From Acidiferrobacterales bacterium (GTDB lineage Bacteria; Pseudomonadota; Gammaproteobacteria; Arenicellales; JAJDZL01), in assembly GCA_028820695.1 (NCBI GenBank), contig JAPPIB010000045.1, forward strand, positions 1-64,000: 64,000 bases of DNA, in the 5' to 3' direction. The notes beneath the pieces were generated by a model that worked only from the letters and a program-made list of their open reading frames with translations, was not told the origin of the DNA and did not search any database. Positions 34,243 to 41,736 of this stretch are shown piece after piece. Numbering within the stretch: position 1 is the stretch's first letter; each line of letters begins with the position of its first letter. Made by a program: the position numbers and the translations under genes.

Positions 34243-36188
34243 CTTGCCATTTTCATGTGATCAAATGTGGTGACATCCTGGATCTCCAGGTCGGCGATCA
34301 TCGTGCCCTTGCGCCCATCCTCAAACATGACAACATTCTCGATGTGCCCGCGTTTCGAATCGGAATATAGCGCATCAATCAGGCTATCGAACCGTTCATT
34401 GATGATCCTGCGTCGAACCTTCCGTGTTCGGGTAAGTTCACCGTCATCCGCATCCAGTTCCTTGTGAAGGATCAGGAATCGTTTGATCTGTGATCCGGAA
34501 ATTTCCGAATCGGCGGAAAGATCCTGATTGGTCTTTTCGATGCATTTGCTGATCATCTCGTAGACCTGGGGATTGGCAGCAAGCTCCTGATAGCTCGCGT
34601 ATGAGACATTGTGTCGTTCGGCCCAATTGCCAACCGCCTCGAGATCAACATTGATAAACGCGCTGACATAATCCCTGCCATCCCCGAACGTCACGGCCTC
34701 GCGGATTTGCGGAAAAAACTTCAGTTTGTTCTCAAGAAATTTCGGTGCGAAAAGCGTGCCATCGTTCAACCGACCCACATCCTTGACACGGTCGATGATT
34801 TTCAGATGACCGTCATCGTCAAAATATCCGGCATCACCGGTAAACACCCAGCCATCACCGGTCCGGGCAGCGAGTGTGGCTTCCGGATTTTTGTAATAGC
34901 TCTTGAAGACGCCCGGACTTTTGTACAAAATTTCACCGGAGTCGGATATCCTCACCTCGACTCCCGGAAACGGCGGGCCGCAGGTGTCCGGCTTGACCTT
35001 GTCGTCAGTCTGAACAGTGATGTAAACCGAAGCTTCCGTCTGACCGTATAGCTGCTTGATATTGATGCCCAGGGAACGGAAAAATTCAAAAATCTCCGGT
35101 CCGATCGCCTCACCTGCGGTATAGGCCAGGCGCATGCGACTGAATCCCATCGTATTCTTGAGCGGTCCGTACACGATGACCTTGCCGATCAGGTAGAGCA
35201 ACCGATCAAATGGGTTGACGGAACGCTTCTCCAGAATATCGACGCCACAGCGTTTGGCTACGTTCATGAAGTAGTCAAACATCTTGCGCTTGATCCAGCT
35301 GGCGTCTTCCATTCGCACCAGCACGTTCGTCAGGATATTCTCAAAAATTCTCGGCGGACTGAAAAAGTATGTGGGACCGATTTCCTGCATGTCATGCAGG
35401 ACCGTCTCCCCGCTCTCAGGGCAGCTTACGCAAAACCCGGCCACATAGGACTGGGCATAGGAGAAAATATGATCTCCAACCCACGCCATCGGCAAATAGG
35501 CCAGACATTCTTCCTTTTCCGTCAGCGAGTCGAATTCAATCGAACTCATCACCGTAGAGAGAATATTGTGATAGGTCAGAATTACACCTTTGGGGAATCC
35601 GGTTGTTCCCGATGTGTAGAGAATCACAGAGATATCGGATTTCGAGCCTTTGGCAATCTCGCGGTCCAGAAAATCCGGATGTTCGGCGTCAAGCTTGATG
35701 CCGTTTTCAACCAGGGATTCGTAATCGTGCAGGTTCTTGGGTGTGTAGTGCGCCAGACCTCTTGGGTCATCATAGTAGATCTGTTCCAGCTTGGGACAAT
35801 TCGGAGCTAGCTCCAGAATCTTGTCAACCTGTTCCTGATCCTCGACCAACGCGAATCGAACGTCAGCGTGATTGATGACGTATTCCATCTCCTGGACGAC
35901 AGAGTCCTGATAGAGTGGTACCGGCACACCGCCTAGACACTGCGCAGCAGCCATGCCCCAATACAGGCGAGGCCGGTTGTCGCCGACGATTGCGAGTTTA
36001 TCACCGCGCCTGAATCCTGCTGCCGCCAGTCCACAGGCGAGCTTGCGAACCTCATCACATACCTGTACCCAACTCCAAGTCTGCCAGATTCCAAAATCCT
36101 TCTCGCGCATCGCTGGCCGGTCCGGCGACAGAATCTTGCGATTCATCAGCAATTTTGGAAACGTGTCTAATTTTGGGTCAACATTCAT
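34239..36188 (-). CDS. Long-chain-type acyl-CoA synthetase (FadD/FACL-like)
   Basis: A 649-residue adenylate-forming ligase. It shows ILYTSGTTGFPKGVILTYHN, AYLPMAWVGDHIFSYAQSYV, the second nucleotide motif YGQTEAS, the hinge GWVFTGDAGYFDDDGHLKII then DRVKDVGRLNDGT, and a C-terminal basic stretch LTRTRKVRRRIINERF. This long form resembles ligases encoded in front of Liv-type importers. I start at the ATG at 36188 rather than the ATG at 36254. It is the first gene of the uptake operon and should activate the imported acid. Confidence 0.9.
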   Translation of the reverse strand: MNVDPKLDTFPKLLMNRKILSPDRPAMREKDFGIWQTWSWVQVCDEVRKLACGLAAAGFRRGDKLAIVGDNRPRLYWGMAAAQCLGGVPVPLYQDSVVQEMEYVINHADVRFALVEDQEQVDKILELAPNCPKLEQIYYDDPRGLAHYTPKNLHDYESLVENGIKLDAEHPDFLDREIAKGSKSDISVILYTSGTTGFPKGVILTYHNILSTVMSSIEFDSLTEKEECLAYLPMAWVGDHIFSYAQSYVAGFCVSCPESGETVLHDMQEIGPTYFFSPPRIFENILTNVLVRMEDASWIKRKMFDYFMNVAKRCGVDILEKRSVNPFDRLLYLIGKVIVYGPLKNTMGFSRMRLAYTAGEAIGPEIFEFFRSLGINIKQLYGQTEASVYITVQTDDKVKPDTCGPPFPGVEVRISDSGEILYKSPGVFKSYYKNPEATLAARTGDGWVFTGDAGYFDDDGHLKIIDRVKDVGRLNDGTLFAPKFLENKLKFFPQIREAVTFGDGRDYVSAFINVDLEAVGNWAERHNVSYASYQELAANPQVYEMISKCIEKTNQDLSADSEISGSQIKRFLILHKELDADDGELTRTRKVRRRIINERFDSLIDALYSDSKRGHIENVVMFEDGRKGTMIADLEIQDVTTFDHMKMAS

Positions 36189-36418
36189 ACTTAACGTGTT
36201 TAATCGAACTGCTGCGTGGGATGGATTTGAACTGTAATTTTGTCCAACATTCAAAGCGAATAAATATACAGCAAAAAAATGCCACGTCTAAATTTTTGTG
36301 GATTCTATGACTGGACCACACGACAAGGCTTTGTTTTCAGGCCAGACTGACCGGCAAGATTGCCCGGATTCGCTGCTCCCAATTGCGCCCGACACGAGCC
36401 AGTGTGATCGACTCGTCA

Positions 36419-36844
36419 TCATGGTTCCAGTTGCTGTCTAATCCTGCTCGCAACCGCACCGATAGCATCCATGTCGCCCGCAACAAGTTCCCAGTTGATC
36501 TTCAGTTCATCGCCCATCGTCCGCGCAACGATGTGAACGTGATAATGCAGGACAGATTGCGCAGCACCCTTGCCGTTGGCCTGGGTAATGCTGATTCCAT
36601 CCGGATTCAAAACGGTCTTGACTGCCTGCGCGACCTTCCTGACCGCTGCCGCGACCAACCCGAGCTGTTCATCGGGCATGTCAAACAGATCACGCCAATG
36701 TCCCTTCGGGATGACAAGCACATGTCCGGTTGACACCGGGTTGATGTCCATGAAAGCCAGCACCTGCGCATTCTCGTATATCTTGATACTGGGTATCTGT
36801 CCAGCAACAATCCCGCAAAAAATGCAATTTGCGTCTTCGGGCAT
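36419..36844 (-). CDS. HIT-family nucleotide-binding protein
   Basis: A 141-residue histidine-triad protein. The zinc or N-terminal part is CIFCGIVAGQIPSIKIYENA, followed by LAFMDINPVSTGHVLVIPKG, and the catalytic triad is HYHVHIVART. It should hydrolyse nucleoside phosphoramidates or dinucleotides. It lies 38 bp downstream of queA on the same strand. The closest subgroup is the Hit/HinT-like family with a longer C-terminal helix. Confidence 0.93.
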   Translation of the reverse strand: MPEDANCIFCGIVAGQIPSIKIYENAQVLAFMDINPVSTGHVLVIPKGHWRDLFDMPDEQLGLVAAAVRKVAQAVKTVLNPDGISITQANGKGAAQSVLHYHVHIVARTMGDELKINWELVAGDMDAIGAVASRIRQQLEP

Positions 36845-36882
36845 ACCAGATTCCTCCTGATTCCAAACTTTGGTTGGCTGAT

Positions 36883-37923
36883 TTATGCCGGTTCGATGAA
36901 CATTGCGTCACCGTAGCTATAAAATCGAAAGTCATTGTCAATCGCATAACGATAGGCACTTCTCAGTCGCTCTGTGCCCCCGAATGCACAGACCAGCATC
37001 ATCAAGGTCGACCGGGGAAGGTGGAAATTGGTGATCAGGGCCTGTACAACCCGAAAATCGAATCCTGGCTTGATGAAAATGCTGGTCTCCCCCTCACGCG
37101 GGCGAATATCGGAGTCAATCGCTGCGGCGGTCTCCAAGACACGCATCGAAGTGGTTCCGACAGCGACAACGCGACCGCCTGCGTTGCGCGTCGTTCTGAT
37201 GGCTTCGCAGGTCGCGGCCGCAATCCGATAACGTTCACTGTGCAGTGTGTGTCTGTTCATGTCATCATCCCGAATCGGTGCGAAAGTTCCGCTACCGACA
37301 TGCAGAGTGACAAATGCAGTCTTGATTCCGACATGATGCAGCCGCTCAATGAGCGGTTGGTCGAAGTGCAATCCGGCAGTCGGTGCGGCCACCGAACCGG
37401 CATGCTTTGCATAGACCGTCTGATATCTTGAGGCATCGTCAAGTTCAGCCGGCCGTTGAATATATGGTGGCAATGGTACACTTCCACAGCTGTTGATGAC
37501 CTCTGCGACCTCAATCCCTTCGCGGACAGCAAGAACGAACAAGTCCCGAATCCGACCTCGGACAACAAACGCAAATCGATCGTCTACGATGATTGAAGTG
37601 CCAATCCTGCACGGACGTCGAGATCTCATTTGCGCCCAGACGCAGTGATCGTCAACGATTCTCTCGATCAGAATCTCGACTCGTCCGCCAGTGGTCTTGC
37701 GACCCTCAAGCCTCGCCGTAATGACCTTGCTGTCGTTACAGACAAGAAGATCTCCTGGTTGCAAGACCTTTTCCAGCTGGGAAAACGGGATTTCCCGCTG
37801 ACGGTCACTGACGACCAGCAATCGGCTTTCGCTGCGACTTGCTGCCGGATATTGGGCAATGCGATCAGCCGGCAGATCGAAGTCAAACTGGTTCGCACAC
37901 CCTGCCCCGTCAGACACTCCCAT
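36883..37923 (-). CDS. queA: tRNA preQ1(34) S-adenosylmethionine ribosyltransferase-isomerase QueA
   Basis: A 346-residue enzyme that adds the epoxycyclopentane ring precursor in queuosine synthesis, using the ribosyl part of SAM. Family motifs are FDFDLPADRIAQYPAASRSE, the central KHAGSVAAPTAGLHFD, VTLHVGSGTFAPI and, near the end, NFHLPRSTLMMLVCAFGG. I start at the ATG at 37923, four bases after the sulfurtransferase stop, since upstream residues are not QueA-like. tgt and yajC are not adjacent, unlike in E. coli. Confidence 0.96.
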   Translation of the reverse strand: MGVSDGAGCANQFDFDLPADRIAQYPAASRSESRLLVVSDRQREIPFSQLEKVLQPGDLLVCNDSKVITARLEGRKTTGGRVEILIERIVDDHCVWAQMRSRRPCRIGTSIIVDDRFAFVVRGRIRDLFVLAVREGIEVAEVINSCGSVPLPPYIQRPAELDDASRYQTVYAKHAGSVAAPTAGLHFDQPLIERLHHVGIKTAFVTLHVGSGTFAPIRDDDMNRHTLHSERYRIAAATCEAIRTTRNAGGRVVAVGTTSMRVLETAAAIDSDIRPREGETSIFIKPGFDFRVVQALITNFHLPRSTLMMLVCAFGGTERLRSAYRYAIDNDFRFYSYGDAMFIEPA

Positions 37924-37927
37924 CAGT

Positions 37928-38770
37928 TCATCCGCTTTGTATGGGACTGTCAGGATGCAGCGCCCACTCCGTCCATGAACCGTCGTAGAGTCGCAGATTC
38001 TGCTGCTGAAACTGAAAGATTGCCAGCAGGAGGATTGCGGCGGTAACCCCTGAACCACAGGTCGTTACGAGCGTTTGTTGCGGGCTGACCGAACGCGATA
38101 GCAGCAGGTCGGCGACTTCGTTGGCTGACTTCAGGTAGCCCTCTGAATCCATAACATCGCCATAGTACAGATTCATACTTCCCGGAATATGTCCGCCTCG
38201 AAGTCCGGGGCGCGGTTCCGGCTCGCTCCCACTGAAGCGCCCATGCGAACGCGCATCCAAAATAGCTGTGAATTCATCGTCCAGGCGGGCGGCCACTTCG
38301 TCTCTCAAAATCACGGATTCATTGGCTGGCAAGCCGACATAGGTGGCTCGGGCGATCTCAGTTGGCTGGTCGTCGGTCAGACCGCCTGCCCGCTTCCAGG
38401 CGTTGAGTCCGCCATTGAGCACTCGTACTTCGCGGTGCCCGAATGAATGAAACATCCACCATGCACGGGCGGAAGCCACAAACTTCGACCGATCGTATAC
38501 GATTACGCGGTCGGATTCGGAAATGCCGAGGTTTCCGACACGCTCGGAAAACGTCTTCAGTGACGGGAAAACATGCGGCAGATCGCTTCCAGGCTCCGCA
38601 ACCTCATCGATGTCAAAATAAACCGAGCCCGGAATGTGATCCTCCTGATAGGCCTCAAAGGCATTGCTCGGGACATTGGGAAGATACCAGGTGGCATCGA
38701 CAAATCGAACGTCTGGTTCGCCCGACATGGACAGTGCCTCATTCGCGCTGATTAAGGGATATTCAACCAT
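37928..38770 (-). CDS. sseA: 3-mercaptopyruvate sulfurtransferase-type rhodanese
   Basis: A 280-residue two-domain rhodanese. The active loop is CGSGVTA (Cys at about 238), which is the mercaptopyruvate sulfurtransferase form rather than the thiosulfate form. The N-terminal domain contains FVDATWYLPN and HIPGSVYFDID, and the linker AWWMFHSFGH. I chose the ATG at 38770 with GGAG upstream; a TTG five codons earlier is possible. It is directly followed by queA after four bases, so the pair is co-expressed. Confidence 0.93.
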   Translation of the reverse strand: MVEYPLISANEALSMSGEPDVRFVDATWYLPNVPSNAFEAYQEDHIPGSVYFDIDEVAEPGSDLPHVFPSLKTFSERVGNLGISESDRVIVYDRSKFVASARAWWMFHSFGHREVRVLNGGLNAWKRAGGLTDDQPTEIARATYVGLPANESVILRDEVAARLDDEFTAILDARSHGRFSGSEPEPRPGLRGGHIPGSMNLYYGDVMDSEGYLKSANEVADLLLSRSVSPQQTLVTTCGSGVTAAILLLAIFQFQQQNLRLYDGSWTEWALHPDSPIQSG

Positions 38771-38809
38771 TTTTTCACTCCACAAATTGGCTTGCGTTAC
38801 ATAAACTGA

Positions 38810-40168
38810 CTATTTTACTTGCCCAACACTGACTTCAATGCGGCGAAACCAAAGGCCCAGTGTCAATCCGCGAACGACCATGAACACCATCAGTGCGAGC
38901 CAAAGTCCGTGATTGTCGAATGCCCTGGTTGTAAAGTACGCCACCAGGAAAAATACCAGCATTGAAATGATCATGAAATTTCTCATTTCAACTGTTCTCG
39001 TCATTCCGATATAGACCCCGTCATAAAGGAATGGCCAGACGCAGAATATCGGCGCGATCACCAGCCAGAACAGGTATTTATCCGCCCCTTGACGGACCTC
39101 TTCAATTCCCGTGAGGAGCGCGATGATGAAATTTCCGCCGATCCAGTAGACCACACAGAAAAATACGGCAACCACCACCGACCAAATCAGCGCAACCGAC
39201 ACAGTATTACGCAATCTCACTCTGTCCTTTGCGCCATATGCGGCACCGGCGAGCGCTTCCGCAGCATGGGCGAAGCCGTCAAGACCAAACGCCAGAAAGT
39301 GCAGCAGATGAAGCAGAATTGCATTGGCGGCGAGGATGACATCGCCGCTGCTTGAGCTCTTCCACATAAAGTAGATCAGCACGACCTCCAGACAGAGCGT
39401 CCTGATCATGATGTTGACATTGACCTTTGTCAGCTCAATCAGCTTCTGCCGATCGAAAATGTGAAGTTCTCTGGGTATTGGAAGATTGACACCCAGAATA
39501 TTCGCGCATACTGCTAGACCGACAACCGCAGTCACAATCTCGCTGATCATGGTGGCGGCCGCCACACCGAGTACCGCCCAGCCGAATCCAAGCACGAAAA
39601 TCAGATCCAGCACGATATTCATGCCATTCAGAAGCAATTGCAGCAGCAAAGCGGTACGCATTCGCTGCAAACCGAACAGTACGCCTAAAACGACGAGATT
39701 GAACATCATGAAAATCACGCTCCAGATTCGGACTCCGTAATAATCCAATGCAAACATCTCAACCTCGGGTGAAGCATCGAAAAACCAAAACACAACGCTT
39801 CCAATCGGCACCTGAAACACGATCATCACCCCGCCGAGCACCGAGGCGATTGCAAGCCCGCGAAGAAATGTTGCTGTCACCTGCGCAAGATCACCGGCTC
39901 CCACACTCTGTGCAACAAATCCGGTCGTTCCCATGCGAAGGAAGCCAACCAGCCAGAACAGCGAACTGAAGACCAGTGCACCGAGTGCGACCGCACCGAT
40001 GTAGACCGGATCTGGCAGATGTCCGACCACCGCGGTGTCGACCGCACCTGCAAGCGGCAGACTCAGGTTGGCGATGATGACCGGCCAGGTCAGACTCAGG
40101 ACCCTTTTGTGCAAAGGTCCGAGTCTTCTCGCAAAAATGGAATCTGAATTTGTTTTCGATCCAATCAA
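38810..40168 (-). CDS. MATE-family efflux transporter (DinF-like)
   Basis: A 452-residue inner-membrane protein with about 12 hydrophobic spans in two MATE repeats. It opens LSLTWPVIIANLSLPLAGAV followed by DTAVVGHL and has FLRMGTTGFVAQSVGAGD in the first half and GLDGFAHAAEALAGAAYGAK in the second, which fits the DinF subgroup. It should export toxic organic cations by sodium or proton antiport. The start appears to be TTG at 40168 with no clear ribosome site. It ends 40 bp before the sulfurtransferase gene. Confidence 0.93.
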   Translation of the reverse strand: MIGSKTNSDSIFARRLGPLHKRVLSLTWPVIIANLSLPLAGAVDTAVVGHLPDPVYIGAVALGALVFSSLFWLVGFLRMGTTGFVAQSVGAGDLAQVTATFLRGLAIASVLGGVMIVFQVPIGSVVFWFFDASPEVEMFALDYYGVRIWSVIFMMFNLVVLGVLFGLQRMRTALLLQLLLNGMNIVLDLIFVLGFGWAVLGVAAATMISEIVTAVVGLAVCANILGVNLPIPRELHIFDRQKLIELTKVNVNIMIRTLCLEVVLIYFMWKSSSSGDVILAANAILLHLLHFLAFGLDGFAHAAEALAGAAYGAKDRVRLRNTVSVALIWSVVVAVFFCVVYWIGGNFIIALLTGIEEVRQGADKYLFWLVIAPIFCVWPFLYDGVYIGMTRTVEMRNFMIISMLVFFLVAYFTTRAFDNHGLWLALMVFMVVRGLTLGLWFRRIEVSVGQVK

Positions 40169-40258
40169 CTTTTCAGTTCACTGCGAAATTCCCGCGCTGT
40201 GTGCGACAACGGTCGAATTTCAGTTGTTGTAAAATAGCCGGTCTTGAATGATACATCC

Positions 40259-40346
40259 GCCGGGATGGCGAAATTTGGCAGACGCGCCGGACTCAAAATC
40301 CGGTGGTGGAAACACCGTGAGAGTTCGAGTCTCTCTCCCGGCACCA
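40259..40346 (+). tRNA. tRNA-Leu (anticodon CAA)
   Basis: Acceptor GCCGGGA pairs with TCCCGGC and CCA is encoded. The anticodon stem CCGGA/TCCGG encloses the loop CTCAAAA with anticodon CAA. A long variable arm (TGGTGGAAACACCG) identifies a leucine tRNA, and the T-arm GAGTTCGAGTCTC is intact. It reads UUG codons. Confidence 0.97.
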
Positions 40347-40540
40347 TTTGTTTTCTTTCATCTTGCAGCAACTCTCCATCGATTCCGTCCGCTCGTCGGA
40401 ACAGCACCGAGTCTCAGCAAACTTGCGCCCTCCAGAGCTCCGGTGACACCGACCCGGCACTCAGGCGCTTGCATCACCAGGATATTTTCCTCCGCACTGA
40501 GGATCAGCTTACAGGTCGATATGCTCAGCATTGATTTGCA

Positions 40541-40730
40541 CTATTTCCATACAGGATGACTTTTCCATTGTTCAGGCATTCCCATAGCAATGCGCCATCT
40601 GTCTTCATTCGCGATGGGTTCAAGTAACCTTCCAACTCTTTGTTTCCACTCGTTGCCTGCATTATCTACTGAAAGCAGATGTCGAAGAATCACGAATTCC
40701 GAGCGGGCATTGCCAGGCACGCCACAGTGC
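40541..40730 (-). pseudogene. C-terminal gene remnant beside tRNA-Leu
   Basis: A 62-codon open stretch on the minus strand reads NARSEFVILRHLLSVDNAGN, then EWKQRVGRLLEPIANEDRWR and ends MGMPEQWKSHPVWK before TAG. It looks like the end of a real protein; the closing G-x-P-x-x-W-x-x-x-P-x-W pattern reminds me of Abi-type proteins, with low certainty. A TAA at 40733-40735 and the lack of a start show it is truncated. The rest of 40347-41098 has no gene I can support. Confidence 0.35.
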
Positions 40731-41098
40731 AGTTATACGAATTACTCGACCATCCGCAGCTGAACCGGCGCAGCGGGCGCCTGTCGTTGGCGAAACGGTG
40801 CGTTAACTGGCTCGGCAGTGGATTCGCGGTTTGGCAACACGGTCATGCTGAGACTTTCAATTGAGTGCGGTATGACAGGCCTATTGCGCATGCAAAGCGG
40901 CAAGCTGAAGTCTCGGGCATTTTATTGTCAAATTTGTCCTGCCCGACAATGTAAAATTCAACTCTGACTCTCGAATTTGCAGTGCAAGAAACAACCATGC
41001 AGCGCTCTGACTGAACATCGCCTGATTTCACCCGTGCATGGCTGCAAATTGGACAATACGGTTCAGCCAAAAGGGTAATTTCTCATCGTACTATTCAT

Positions 41099-41686
41099 AT
41101 GAAGCTTCTATTTGATCTTTTCCCGCTAATCCTGTTCTTTGCGGCATACAAGTTCTACGACATCTATGTTGCAACGGGCGTGGCGATCGCTGCGGCGTTT
41201 GTCCAAGTGGTTGTATTCTGGCTGAAACACCGGCGCTTCGAAAAGATGCACGTCATAACATTGGCTGCACTTGCAGTCTTCGGCGGACTGACAATACTGC
41301 TGCGCGATCCTGTTTTCATCAAATGGAAAACAACAATCGTCTATTGGATCATGGGCTCAATCATCCTTTTTTCTCAGTTTGTTACGAAGCGCACTGTGAT
41401 AGAAGCGCTGATCGGCGATAAATTACAACTGCCAAGGAATGCAGTGCGCATGTTCAATTTGCACTGGGCGGTATTCGCGTATGCGGTGGGCGCGCTCAAC
41501 ATCTACGTCGCCTTCTATTACGGTCTGGATCTGGACGAAAGTCGCCGGGAAGAAATATGGGTGAATTTCAAGGTATTCGGCGTGCTTGTCCTCACGGTCG
41601 TGTTCATGGTGGTGGAAATTTTCCTGATGGCACGGATGGCCGCCAAAAACGATCAGGTTGTTTCGGCTTCCGAAACCGACCGATGA
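41099..41686 (+). CDS. yciB: Inner-membrane septation protein YciB
   Basis: A 195-residue protein with five or six hydrophobic spans. Family marks are LLFDLFPLILFFAAYKFYDI at the start, LLRDPVFIKWKTTIVYWIMG, and LPRNAVRMFNLHWAVFAYAV then GALNIYVA. YciB is linked to cell-envelope synthesis and septation in E. coli. It stands alone on the plus strand, convergent with acnA; the usual neighbour yciA is not here. Confidence 0.95.
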   Translation: MKLLFDLFPLILFFAAYKFYDIYVATGVAIAAAFVQVVVFWLKHRRFEKMHVITLAALAVFGGLTILLRDPVFIKWKTTIVYWIMGSIILFSQFVTKRTVIEALIGDKLQLPRNAVRMFNLHWAVFAYAVGALNIYVAFYYGLDLDESRREEIWVNFKVFGVLVLTVVFMVVEIFLMARMAAKNDQVVSASETDR

Positions 41687-41736
41687 TTCAGGTCCACACC
41701 TGACTCGCGCAGGTCGGAATCTCTGACTGGTGTCAG

